The notes under the pieces: model-generated | What the model was told of the DNA's origin: nothing | The model's database searches: none | What the model saw: the letters and a program-made list of their open reading frames with translations, nothing else | Shown: piece by piece, positions 20,101 through 30,995 of the stretch | How the letters are laid out: the number at the start of each line of letters is the position of its first letter | How positions within the stretch are numbered: position 1 is the first letter of the stretch | Translations under genes and position numbers: made by a program | From: Amyelois transitella | Taxonomy: Eukaryota; Arthropoda; Insecta; Lepidoptera; Pyralidae | DNA: 64,000 nucleotides | NCBI RefSeq assembly: GCF_032362555.1 | Contig: NC_083523.1 | Coordinates: 5,059,501-5,123,500, forward strand | Direction of reading: 5' to 3'

Positions 20101-21837
20101 TCAATAAACTTGGCGAGTAGATTTTAAGCAATTGTCTATCTTGTGTCACAGCTGCCAACTCAACAGGTAACCGTTTTTCTTGGGACTTGAAAAACAAATG
20201 AAATACAAGGCATTTTAAACACACATACCATTAAATGTTTTAGGATTTTTATCTGATTTTATGCTAAACATTTTTAAAGTTGAACAGTTGTTGGAACCGC
20301 TCACTACAGTAGGGTTCAGTGTCTTTCTGTTAATCATTTCTACTGCAGTCACCTCATAATACCCGTTGTTATGACAATCAACCACATGACACATTAATTG
20401 TGGGCTTTTGGTTATGTCCTCTGCCTTATACACTGCAAAGCAGCCATCTCTGAAAGTCAAAGGGCCTGGTTCACGGATGTTTCGTTCATATTGAGAGGAT
20501 AAATGAAAGCTGTCTTAGAGCTACTACTATTGATTAATGAAGACAGGATCAAGAGATGTTTATCTACACCTTCCTATTTTAAAAATCAATCAGAAGACAT
20601 AGATGAACAACTCAATCTAATCAAACTATTCTGGAAATACAGGTCAAATATTATTAATATATAAAAAGTAAATGCAATATTTTCAGTGCTGCCCCATGGT
20701 CTTGGGAAAATAAAATAATTAACAGTGGAACAAGTTTAAATTTTGAGATTTGAATAATATTTACTACAATCAATTAAATTCTTACCTGTTTCCACATACA
20801 AGAAATCCGTCTTTGAAAACAAATCTTGATATATCATTAGTACGTACATCATGCCTTTCTACAGTGGGCATTATTACCTCCCATGCAGCCTTTTTACAAT
20901 CAGGTGTCCCAGTTCTATCTGATTTATACCCATGAAGTTTTGAACCAAAAGCCATTAACAAGATCTCAGAATTGTGAAATTTTAACCACGGCATAAAGTT
21001 TTCATTATGCCGGAGAAGTATCTAAAAACATAATACATATATAATATCATGCAAAATTTTGTTTGTTACTCTTAAGATTATATATATATTATATATTAAG
21101 ATTTTACTCTGATATATAATCTATCAGAAAAATATATTCAATCAAATTATAAAGTTTGTAACTTTGGTTATGTGTTTGTAAGGGCAAATCTTTGGAAATA
21201 CTATACAGAAGAATTTTCATGGTTGAGAATTTCACCTATAGAAAGGTTCTTTCTTTGCAGATTTTAAAGGCTTTGGAAATATTTGATATGATTATTTTAA
21301 ATTTTATCTTTACGGCTGAATGTGGCCTTTCAGTCCTTTCAAGACTGCTATACATGTGTCTATATGTATGTATGTATTTTTTAAATTTACATTATGAGAA
21401 CCTTGTTTCTGTATATTCCTTTGCGCCAATTAAATGATATTCTGCAACGATCAAACACAGTGAAGTAGTCCCGCTTGCTGTAACAAATGTTTTAAAGTTA
21501 TTTATAGCCTTTGTACTTAAGCAACATTATTATTATTAGTTTGATTCCTATAATAATTAATTTAAAAACTTATGGAAAATACCTACAATTTCATAAACGA
21601 TGTTCGTTAAAAGATAATGTCTATCTACCTGCTTCCTAAGCTGTTGAATATTAACATCTGTTCATGCGGTTGAGATCTCCAAACTGTATTGTTGTTCTTA
21701 ATAAATTCTTTTAGGAATTTGCACGTTAACATGAGATTCCGCAAATCATGTTTATCTAATTTTATTAAAATATATGTTAACACTTCGGTAGGTAACGTAA
21801 GAAGTGTAAATTTAGATGAACGAAGATTGTATGCCAT
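17124..21837 (-). CDS. FBXW4: F-box/WD repeat-containing protein 4 (FBXW4) homologue, 8 exons, 435 aa
   Basis: Coding exons on the minus strand: 21629-21837, 21402-21441, 20786-21021, 20229-20449, 19552-19705, 19096-19228, 18222-18359, 17124-17300. All junctions keep phase; human FBXW4 has 412 aa. The N-terminus is an F-box (TLPTEVLTYILIKLDKHDLR, about residues 14-33, with the downstream Cys and Trp). ILLRHNENFMPWLKF follows and matches ILLKWRCSQMPWMQL of FBXW4. Then come degenerate WD-like blades: VVSGSNNCSTLKMFSI, LIVGLYENSKPILIDVNTG, SSLYCVKTDG...VVGASEY, and a last blade SPVYSLDFDSTKLIAAVDRN with VLNF. F-box proteins recruit substrates to SCF ubiquitin ligases through Skp1; FBXW4 is linked to vertebrate limb defects but its substrate is not established. 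Exon 2 is only 40 nt with a weak donor (AAG|GTTCTC), but it supplies the conserved NW motif (ISFNWRKG). Introns contain repeats. Confidence 0.9.
17755..17946 (+). repeat. ATGT-tailed family B copy in FBXW4 intron 7
   Basis: Reads 'gagtgtggaggaagctgaag', 'aggtctgtaaggatcg', 'cagtctaccccaatgggag' and 'acaggcgtgatggtatgta', ending in an ATGT run. It is antisense to FBXW4. Confidence 0.55.
17988..18170 (+). repeat. Dispersed repeat of the 'actagcttttgcccgc' type in FBXW4 intron 7
   Basis: Begins 'actagcttttgcccgccgc' then 'ttcgcccgcacgaattt'. This GC-rich head is found on a very common insect repeat; further relatives are at 25588-25760 and 28450-28660. Confidence 0.5.
18617..18725 (-). repeat. 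Fragment of ATGT-tailed family A in FBXW4 intron 6
   Basis: On the plus strand: 'acatacatttaattacgtct', 'ttatccgggtagacagagcc', then 'ttgcaaagactgga' and 'ctgctaaacgtaact'. This is the reverse complement of the family A 3' end. Confidence 0.5.
18930..19070 (+). repeat. 'aaccgccttc' dispersed repeat next to FBXW4 exon 6
   Basis: Begins 'ttaaccgccttcaaaaaaag' then 'aggcggttctcgg', and ends near 'gttaga..cgcgattatctcgcg'. Related starts occur at 14385 ('ttaaccgacttcaaaaaaag') and 38916 ('aaccaacttaaaaaaggacg'). It ends about 25 bases from the exon's splice donor. Confidence 0.5.
19872..19972 (+). repeat. ATGT-tailed family B copy in FBXW4 intron 4
   Basis: The best-preserved 3' end of family B here: 'gaaatatgcagagattgtgg', 'caagtggaaagaggtagtct', 'ctgcctacccctccgggaaa', 'gaggcgtgattttatg', then TATG/ATGT repeats. 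Confidence 0.65.
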
Positions 21838-23040
21838 TGTATTTTAAAGCTGACAATATTACTCGCGGGAGGTAATAATGTAACTAAAAAACTAGAAAAA
21901 CATTTAAGAAGTAAAGTACATAATATAATTAAACACTATCAGAAACCTATAAAAATAAAAAATATTTTGCCACAGATAATATTTTAAAATGCACAGCACA
22001 GATCACAGCATAGACATAGATATTAATTTACTTCACAGATATTAATTTACTTTAATTTAGTTTGTGGTAGTGTTGCTCATCGATCGATAGTCCACTATTG
22101 ATAGTCTCTCGATAATTAAGTAAAAGCAATAGTATCGATAGCGGAATTGCCGTTGATGCTATTGAAACCCAGCTATACTATCGATAGTAATGAAGCTCAA
22201 CTGTTGACTAGCTGACTATTGCAATAACTATCCATAGTTTATGGCAATTTTTTGAATTTTCTTGGAAAATGGTAATTTTTTTCAAAATGTTATCGACTTT
22301 TTACCTAAAGAACGTTCCTTGTTTTTTCGTTTCAGTTTCGTTCTAGCTGAACATAAAAAAAATAGTTTTTTGGCATGTAGCATAATGCCAATCACTTTCG
22401 TTTTTTTTTACATTTAAAAACGTATTTTCCTTTTCTTGAAATCGGCTAAACCTACGAAAAACAATTGTGGAATATAGCTGTTTGTGCATGAGAGTCATCA
22501 GTGCAGGTTACTCTATTGAAGATGAGGCAATTGAAACTGAAAAATAATTTTCTTTGAGTTGCATTTTTGTTCTTATTGTTGTAATTACAAATATGTCAAT
22601 GTATGTGAGTTCTTGTAACTAAGTAAATTGTTTATTAATTATAATTATATGACCAAAATTTAGAAATCCGCCTTTTTTACTGTATTCTACTGCTTTTTTG
22701 AGGCGAGTTGTTGTTTTTTAGCTTTTTGGGGTTGGCAACACTGATCGAAAGTGTCAAGTGTCAGTTCGATCAACAGACAGAAGACAACAAAACCAGGACA
22801 GGAATGAGCGAGAAGGCCACCCAAGCAATTACAAATCAATTATCAACAAAGCGTTTTAATAATCCGTTGTTTGGTTGGTTTGGTGGACTCATTTCTTCTT
22901 ATATTATTATGATTTTATAATTCACTCACATATTTGTAAATTAATTCAAAGGAAGGCCATTATCCTATAAAAGCCAATGAAATCTGCGATATAAATAAAA
23001 ATAATTGGGTAGCAAAAGTGTTACAGATAGAGTCAATCAA
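21838..23040. promoter_or_regulatory. Head-to-head promoter region of FBXW4 (-) and the SH3 adaptor gene (+)
   Basis: The two start codons are 1.2 kb apart on opposite strands. At 22075-22240 lies a dense run of CGATAG/TATCGAT words: 'catcgatcgatagtcc', 'ctattgatagtctctcgata', 'agtatcgatagcgg', 'actatcgatagtaa'. TATCGATA is the DRE site bound by DREF in Drosophila proliferation-gene promoters. The density could also mean a short repeat. The region 22700-23040 is probably the 5' UTR of the SH3 gene and contains a 38-codon reading frame at 22804-22920. Confidence 0.45.
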
Positions 23041-26000
23041 ATGGATTTATTCAAAAACGGTAAGTAAATTTTTAAAAAGTGAGGTATGTAGATAATATTG
23101 CTGAAAATAGAATCTGATCGAGTGTAACGTAATGTGCAAAATTATTCGTAGGTTGATAATTCGTTTATAAAATGATTAGTGCGAAGTTTATCAAGGCCGT
23201 GTTCCCCCGTGCCTGGCACGACAGTGATATGTTAGTCGCGGCGCTCAGTTTCGCTTGGTGGGTGGATGTCGATACCATAATAATGTTATCGTATCGACAT
23301 CTATCGTATTTTGTTTTCTTTTCTTCTGATTCATGTGTCCGCCGATGTGATTACGTAGTTACATGATACATGGTCAGTTTAAAACAGTGCGTTGTTGAAA
23401 AAAGACAATACATTATACCTGCCTTCACATAATCGCCGCTTAATTGCAAAAAGAAAAGCTACAGTGTTAAATGAAAATTTCCTAAAAAAATTAATCAAGG
23501 CGGAGTTTAGTTTTATGTTGTATTTTTAAACATCTGTGAGGTAGAAGTGATTACTATTTTATTTATTTTTAAAGGTGTCAACAATAATTAATACTAACAA
23601 TTATTTGGTGCAGGTATGAAGTGCCCCTCAAGACCAGCTCCAGCGGCTCCAGGGCTTAGCATAAATTGTTATTCTTCTGTTACAAACTGGAGTGATGATC
23701 CATTTGGTGCTGATTTGTTTGAACCTGTCCCTTTAACACAAAAGAAAAAGCCTCCACCTCGTCCCCCACCACCAAAAGTTAAAAAACAACCAGATATTCC
23801 AGCAAAACCTTCTCATTTCATCAGGAGACCAACAGTGCTCTCTTCTTTAATGTCTCGAAAAAAAGCAACAGGGCATAACCCTGTAGTTGAGGTGCCGCAG
23901 ACAGGCATCTTGAACAATTACAGCAGTGAGCTTGACACTCACAGGATGTTTCCTAAATGTGAACCAAAGAGTGTGCAGACTGCAGCTTTGATAGACTTGT
24001 CATCTCCTCCCAGCTCTCCCACATTCACAACTAGGTCCAGTAGTGATGGACTTAGTGTTGATAGTTTTGGTTCTGATGCCACCACATCCACAAATCACCA
24101 CAATGCTAACAATGGAAATGCATCCCAAGCTGAAAGTGGATTTGAAGATGATTTTGATCTATTTATGAATACTAGAAAGCCTGTGAAAGAAAATACCTTT
24201 GACGATTTTAGTGCAATAGATCCATTTTCGCCAGTACCAACTGTGAATAGACCTCCCATTTCAAAAAAGCCTGTGTTTAGTAAAGATGCATTCGATTCTT
24301 CAAGTAATGGTAATTTTGGAGTACGTTCAAATGGTCCTACAATAATCCGTGCAAAGCCAGCGCGACCCAAGGCTCCGGATAACTCTGCATTGCTTAAGAA
24401 CACTTTCAAATCCAGTTTTCCAGTGACATCAATGAGTGTGAATACTACCACTCCTATACAAAAAATCAGCAATGGATTTGGAGATAGTTTTGTGAGTATG
24501 GTTTATTTTTAGTCCTTGAAATAATAGCCATTGAATGTGATAAACTAATTGCAGCCAAATTAGTATGACTAATTGGGACAATTTCTAGAATTATCTTTGT
24601 GATAATTGTTGGTTTTGTTTCATAATGTGCTTAATTGTTTAAATCCTGGGTAAAAAAAATTATTTTGCCCAGGTTTTTAACAATTTTGTTGCATAAATTG
24701 GGAAATAGAATACATTAACTCTATGAGGAGAAATAACTATTTTCATGATTGCATTCAATTCATATAGGGGCCAAATAATCAAAAAATTTTAAAATTTTTG
24801 GTATAGTAACATAATTCATTACTTGAACTAATGGCTTCAACTGTAATTTTATATAATCCATTAGAAGCTTTCGCGCGTAAAAAATAGTAGCCATTTTTAC
24901 TGCTTATATGTATGTGTCAAATTTCGTTTCAATCAGTTCAGTAGTTTTTGTTCACATAAAGATACATAAACAAATCTATTCTCTTTAGAATATATGTTAT
25001 GGATGAAAATAATAGTGTCTCTTATGAAATGCAAGCCCAGGTGTTTATTAATAAAAAATCCTAATTGTGTGGGTGTATGTACATGATAACTTGTTTTAGT
25101 GCTTTAGCTACCTATCACATAATCGCAGATTTTATATAATCACCACGCGTCTAGGTTTGCGTGAAATTAACTTACAAATAGAGATATAACTTCTTGGGTA
25201 TAACTATCATAAACTGCATTAGTTAATTTAATATTTAACGCGACGACGTAATCTCTTAAACACGAGTAAATAATTTAGGCTCGTTATCTAATGTATCTCC
25301 TTTGTTCACCTGACATGGCCAGATAACTCGTCTGCGGGTCTGCTATGAATATTAAATTTTATTTATTAATGCAAGCAATATTACGCTGTGTCTGTTACAT
25401 GAGTCTAATGTTGTTATGAAGCATGCTAGCTGCCTATAATATCTTTCGGCACGCAATAGTGTGCAGTTTAGGTCGGAGGATTATAATTAAGGGGAATTCT
25501 TTCGTTGTCCTACAAGTTATCATAGATGTCTTCTTGGCAGATATCATCTGATCATGTAGAGAGCATGAATAAAAGGCAGATTCACTGGCGATCCGCTTCG
25601 GCTTTGCACGGGTAGCATTCCCGTAGAAAACCCTTTTTCCAACATTTCAAAGGAAAAAATCCGTCTAAATCTTACCGATATTAGATACAGACAGAGAAAA
25701 TTTTGGGACTTTATAATACATATGTAGTGATATTTTAAAATTGTATCAAATCCGTACTAATAAACTAGTATGTAACTATTTAAAAATAAACACCCTTGCA
25801 ACGTTTTTCCGTTCAACAAAAAATATTGCTGAGTAGGTACTGATAATCCTAAGAATTATTTACTTAAAAAAACTTTATTATTATCAAAATAGTGTAATAC
25901 AATGTAATAAAGTTTTAATAATTTCTATGCTATGAGTATGATGAGATAAATATTTTCTTGTTTATTTCCATTGAGTTACAACTTATAATTGTTGTATCAC

Positions 26001-29000
26001 CTTATTTATTATTGCCTGATCATCATCAGATTACGAGAATGTATTAGCTCATCGGAAAATATAACTGCAATTGTTTTGCTTACGGATGACGCCCCCTCTG
26101 TCGTAATTTTTCTATATTGCGACGAATACTTTTTTTGCCCTAAAGTAGGTATCTTTCCTTATTTCCTGTTTGCAACCCAGCGGACAGTTAGCTTTGAATA
26201 TGAGCTGAGAATTAATTTGGCAATGATTTAACGGCCGACAGACAGCCTTTACCCCAAACATCTAAAAAAAAGTAAAAATACATCTAGGTAACGTTTTTGA
26301 TAGACTTTGTTATTTACATACATACATACATACATACATAAAATCACGCCTCTTTCCCGGAGGGGTAGGCAGAGACTTTGTTATTTTTCGAACTGCATTA
26401 CTGTTTTTCCGGTACTTACTTGCTTATTGGTTACGCTTTCCCCCCAAAATTTGTAGGAGGTTTCTGGCACTTACAGGTCCTAATGGACGTTTCGAAATAG
26501 ATGGCAATTACATGGTACCGTTAGAATATGTATAGGAAACATAAGTAACTCGTATTGATATTCTTTTGCTTTAGATCTCCAATCGAATACAGCGAATACA
26601 CACATAAGCTCTTATACTAATCAAAGTCATTGGATTGCCATTGCAGAATTTAAAGCCTATCGGTTGGGATGTAGAAATTACTCGAGATCGAGAGTCATCT
26701 CCGCCGATGCCTAGTATACCTCCGCCACCACCGCCGCCGGTTGTCGACGAAGACTTGCCCGTGGCTTGGCCCGACGACTTGCCCGAGGAATTAGCCGACC
26801 AGTTGCCCGACCTAGCCGATCTGGATCCCCAATCACACCTAAATGGACACGAGGAACCTTATGCGATAGCTCTATATGATTATTTCACGGATCATCCCGA
26901 CGATTTATGTTTTTCGGTAAGATTATTTTTCTGTATATTATTCTATTCGGCAAATATTTTACGCACTTCACCGTGCAACAAGCGGGTATTTAAATTTGAA
27001 AATGGAAAAAAAGAAACAGTAAAATAAATGAGGACAGCCTGCGATAGTTTCAAGTGTATTGAACTTTCAGGTTGACGCCCCAGTGAGTCATTGAACACTT
27101 ATTAAATTACATTATGATTTAATCAGAATACTTAGGTTCAATTATATTTTTATGTGGCTATACCTTGATTTCGTATGGGTATACGAAAAAAAACCTTGAT
27201 TTTCGCAAACATTGTAGGTAGGAACTCGGCTTAAAAGAATCACTATCATAAGTGGTCACTGACTTCGTCTATCTGCCATAGTAGCCTTAAAAGTTATCGA
27301 CGACACAATTACTTAAAAACCGGCCAAGTGCGACTCGGACTCGTGTACGAAGGGTTCCGTATCATTATCACATTTGTTACTTCAATATTTATAATTTATA
27401 TTCACGTTTCTACCTGTTTATATAAATCGACCAAAAAAATTTATGAAAAATTACGTTTATTGTATAGAAGCCACCCTTTAATACTAACTTTATTGTTATT
27501 TTATTATTTATTTTGAAAGATAATATACAAGTGAAAATTCTGTGAAAATTTGTAACGTCTACCCATGACCGTTATTAATATTGAGCAAACATATACGAAA
27601 AAAAGTTTATTTGAAGTCAATAAATTCTACAAATAAACTTTTTTTGTTAATTATAGTGGCAACGGGAATACATAATTTGTGAAAAATTCAGCTTTTTTGG
27701 TACAACGGTTTATGTAATACAGCTTGCTGACAGACAGACAGACAGACAGCGGAGGCTTAGAATTAGGGTCCCGTTTTTACAATTTATGTACGGAATCCTA
27801 AAAAATGAGAAAAGAAGCATGCTGTGTTGTTGTTAATGTTTTTGTTTGTGCTAAAGAGATACAAAAAACGACTGAAAAGACAGATCATTGTACGAAAATA
27901 TGACTGAAGGCGCGCCAACAATGTTCGAAGGTATTTTGAGAATAATTTCAAGATCCAATTTTCAACACACTGTTCTAGAAAATATACAGTATTTTCTTTA
28001 GATCTTTGTGAATTATTAAAATATTTAGTGACATTTCAAATAAGGTTTTCAATTCGACTGCCATTTATTATCTCCTTAAATTTGTATTTCAAGTTATATA
28101 TTCATTCTAATCTGGGTTGCTACAGAACAGAGCTCGGGGTCCAAATTATTATACAGAGCAACTGTCGCTTGTCAAGTATATGATATCAGATATTGATCTT
28201 TCGTTTGATACGTAGTGGACTGTAGCCAAGTAGTCGTCTATTTTTAGAGGCATTATGTATCTAGGTGTAAGTTTTCTTTGTAGCGCATCAACTAGCTTCT
28301 AATCAAGTTCAAGGACTATATTGTGAAGTCATTCATTCATGTTCGTTTTATCATCTCTAGGAGAGGCTCATAATATGAGCCTCTCCTTTACCGTTCATTT
28401 GCCACATCATTGATTCAATCAATTTGTTGATTGCGCAGGTTTAAAAAGATAATAGCAACCGCCCCGGCTTTGCACGAGTATCATCATAGATATAAACCTC
28501 CCTCAAATCCTCTTGCCAAAATTTCAAACAGGAACAAAATCCGTCCAAAACTATTCGAGTTTTAGCGCATACATACAGACAGAGAAAAAAGGGGGTCTTT
28601 ATAATATGTAGTGACGATTTAAAATTTGTATTCATGTTATTATTCAATTAGTAACAGACAAGTTTTGTAAATGTTTGTTCATATATTAACTTCTGTTACC
28701 TACTTCTCTCTCCATTGACAGCGTGGTTTTAAGTATCAGTCAACGATTATACTCGTGTAAACAATTAAAAAGGTCTCTATCATTGAATAGTAACTCCTAA
28801 TATGATTTCATGGAGGGTGTTGAAACACCGACAATTTCTTCACAAAACGTGACCACTGCGGTGCGGCGCATTGCACACACAGGTAATCTCGTTAATTCTG
28901 CAGCCTCTAGTACTGTTTATTATGACATGAATATCTTGTGTAGAGTATCCAAAGCGCTTGTTGACGCGAATGCCAGAAGGTTGTAAAATAATTGGAGCGT

Positions 29001-30995
29001 GGTAAAGCGCGTAACTTTATTGCAATTGAAGGTAGACGTTATGAGGACGATGTTGAGCAAATTTTGGCATAGGTACTGCCTTGTTAAGTTCAGTGCTGAC
29101 ATTCTGATTCTTCTTCTGATGTTGATAAAAATATTAAGATTTTCCTCCTTGGGTTTGCTATCAAAAAATTTCAATGCTTTTAATTTTTTTACTGTACTTT
29201 TATTTTCTCGATTTTCCGATAGACCTACATGTAATGATTTTGATCTTCTTTCTAATTGAAAATTGAATGCAAACAAAGCTACCTTGACTCTGGTTTGCGA
29301 CTTTGTGTAGTGTGTAGGGTGAACTGAAATCCTATTAGTTGCAGTCTTGTGAAGTATTTGTTTTGAAATATCTATGTAGGAAAATTCTCTTTGTATATCT
29401 TCACACAATCAATATGCTAAGTTTGTAACGTCTTTGCTTACTTCAAAAACAGATGTTTTATTCTTGTACGAAATGGTATATTAACATTTTTAATTATGTA
29501 TGTATAATTGAACTTGTGGTGCTCAGAATGACTGAGCGTGAGATGAAATGATCCGAGCGTCGGTGGTCGAATCGGTAAGGTGGCACCGGTTCGAAACCCA
29601 CCACGGACATGACTATTTTCGAGGTTATGTATGTACATTAGTTTGATAACTAACCGATGCTCTTACGGTGAGGGAAAACATCGTGTAGAAACCTGCACGA
29701 TCAGGCAACTGGATGTGTAACCATATGATCCAATACAGGTTAGGTTCGTAAACGTCGTATTATTTGCGACATGATAAAGGAAGTGCAAGATTAGGATGAG
29801 CGATAAGATGGCGAATTAATGTTATCAGTATCATCATGCATTATAACACGTAGTGTGTCTACGATGACGCGGCGACGTATTTTCACTTTGTTTTTCTTTC
29901 AAACTTCGACCACCTGTCGTGACGTCATAGGAATTTTAAATAGGCGTAACGATTATGGATAAATTCATGGTTGTTTGATAGTTACAGGCAAATCGCTGAA
30001 TTTCCCGTGTCTGTTATTGTAAATGAGCTGTCATCGAGTAGTTATCGGGCAACACAGGAACTCGATATCATTATCAACAAAATGATTCCATTAACGACCG
30101 TAATGGACAGTTTTTATACGAAAAATACCGTTATAAATAACATTATAATTAGCGTTTTAGATTTTAATTCTAGGTTGAAAATATTTGTGGGGTCGCATTT
30201 ACTCACTAGAGACATTGATCATCAAGCTGTTAAAAATTTTAAACACACTTAAAATCCCCGTAGATGAAATCCCCGGAAAATGTTTCTTGAGAATTATTAT
30301 GTCAAGCGAAGGCCAATATAATTTGCAAGATTATTGTTCATCATAGTGTTGAGATCATTGACTAGTAGATAATTTTAAATATTAATATCACCAAACGGGT
30401 ACATCAAAACAACCTAGACACATTTTTCGTAATTTCTCTTTGTGCATAATCTACTAAAGAGCCAGCTATACAGGAACAAACATTACTTTTTTCTCTTCAT
30501 TATAAAAAATGTGATTTATCGGTTGTTCTATTGAATGCACCAGGCATAATAACTTGTATTTAGTTTGTATCCTGTATGTGTATCTTAATAAAATAATATT
30601 TGTTTATAATTTTCCTGAAAGTGTATTGTATCAGTAGAGTTTTCAGTCTTAATTAAGAAATATTTTATTATAACTTTCAGGCGAACTCGAAAATAAATTT
30701 AATACGAAGGGTGGATCACGAGTGGCTATATGGCAGTCTCCACGGGGAAGAGGGCCTTTTCCCGTCTAACTACGTAGAGGTGAAAGTGCCATTACCCAAC
30801 GAATCTGTGCTACCTACCGATCGTCTCGGTGTTGCCACCGCCATCTACGACTTCTGCCCAGACCAGCCTGGAGACTTGGCCTTCCGAGCCGGCGACTCCA
30901 TCACTGTCTTACACAAACTCAGTGACGAGTGGTACTTTGGAGAGTGCAAAGGCGTGAAAGGACAATTTCCCGTCAATTACGTGGAAATGAACTGA
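23041..30995 (+). CDS. Two-SH3-domain adaptor protein, probably endocytic or cytoskeletal, 4 coding exons, 493 aa
   Basis: Coding exons: 23041-23059, 23614-24491, 26647-26916, 30681-30995; phases agree and the model ends at TGA. Residues 1-360 are low-complexity and disordered, with a poly-proline SH3 ligand (KKPPPRPPPPK, 51-61), DPF motifs (WSDDPFGADLF near 32-42; AIDPFSPV) and an acidic EDDFDLF. DPF and acidic-Phe motifs bind the AP-2 appendage in endocytic adaptors. A PPPPPPP run follows in exon 3. The C-terminus has two SH3 domains: about 371-426 (ALYDYFTDHPDDL...DHEWLYG...GLFPSNYVEV) and 438-493 (AIYDFCPDQPGDLAFRAGD...DEWYFGE...GQFPVNYVEM), each with the ALYDY-like start, binding-site Trp and PxNY end. 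The arrangement recalls SH3D19 or intersectin C-termini, but I cannot name an orthologue. The first SH3 is split by a 3.8-kb intron. It converges on the CHIC gene. Confidence 0.85.
24492..26646 (+). other. Intron 2 of the SH3 adaptor gene, with repeat fragments
   Basis: No exon recognised. There is a short repeat-like stretch at about 24840-24985 ('tttcgtttcaatcagttcag'), an 'actggcgatccgcttcggc' type copy at about 25588-25760, and a reverse ATGT-tailed family B end at 26318-26376. The rest is AT-rich. Confidence 0.5.
26318..26376 (-). repeat. Reverse ATGT-tailed family B end
   Basis: Plus strand: (ACAT)n followed by 'aaaatcacgcctctttcccg' and 'gaggggtaggcagagac', the exact reverse complement of the family B 3' end at 19940-19972. 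Confidence 0.65.
27319..27806 (+). repeat. Dispersed repeat, 'ccggccaagtgcgactcgga' family, about 490 bp, in SH3 gene intron 3
   Basis: Starts 'aaaccggccaagtgcgactc' and 'ggactcgtgtacgaagggtt', and ends with a (GACA)n stretch, 'gcttagaattagggtcccgt' and 'acaatttatgtacggaatcc'. This head and tail mark a repeat common across moths and butterflies. Partial relatives are at 63062-63120 (head) and 9280-9360 (tail). Confidence 0.65.
28450..28660 (+). repeat. Short dispersed repeat ('gccccggctttgcacgagta') in SH3 gene intron 3
   Basis: GC-rich head 'gccccggctttgcacgagta' followed by 'atttcaaacaggaac', 'aaaatccgtccaaaa' and an end with 'acatacagacagagaaaa'. It shares this layout with 25588-25760. 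Confidence 0.55.
28740..29450. other. Intronic segment with an open antisense frame of 162 codons
   Basis: The minus strand is open at 28920-29408 (starts MCEDIQREFSYIDISKQ, rich in Asn, Lys and Leu, no domain recognised). The plus strand is open over part of the same stretch. Composition is uneven and no homology is evident to me, so I do not call a gene. Confidence 0.2.
29551..29760 (+). repeat. tRNA-derived SINE-like copy in SH3 gene intron 3
   Basis: 'gcgtcggtggtcgaatcgg' resembles a tRNA D-arm/box A and 'caccggttcgaaaccc' resembles box B. The body has 'taactaaccgatgctcttac', 'gaaacctgcacgatcaggca' and 'actggatgtgtaaccatatg', a form common in Lepidoptera. The reverse copy is at 13945-14190. 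Confidence 0.6.

Noticed and set aside
20012-20224. Extra exon of FBXW4 in intron 4 (frame EKRLPVELAAVTQDRQ...)
   Set aside because: Exon 4 joins the exon at 19705 in matching phase, with the human-like order of WD blades; including this frame gives no WD similarity.
27730-27750. Tandem repeat (GACA)n as a CRISPR or satellite
   Set aside because: It is a short simple repeat inside a known type of dispersed element; no spacers, no longer array.
29551-29600. Functional tRNA gene
   Set aside because: Box A and B-like words exist but the arms do not fold; the following body is that of a SINE.
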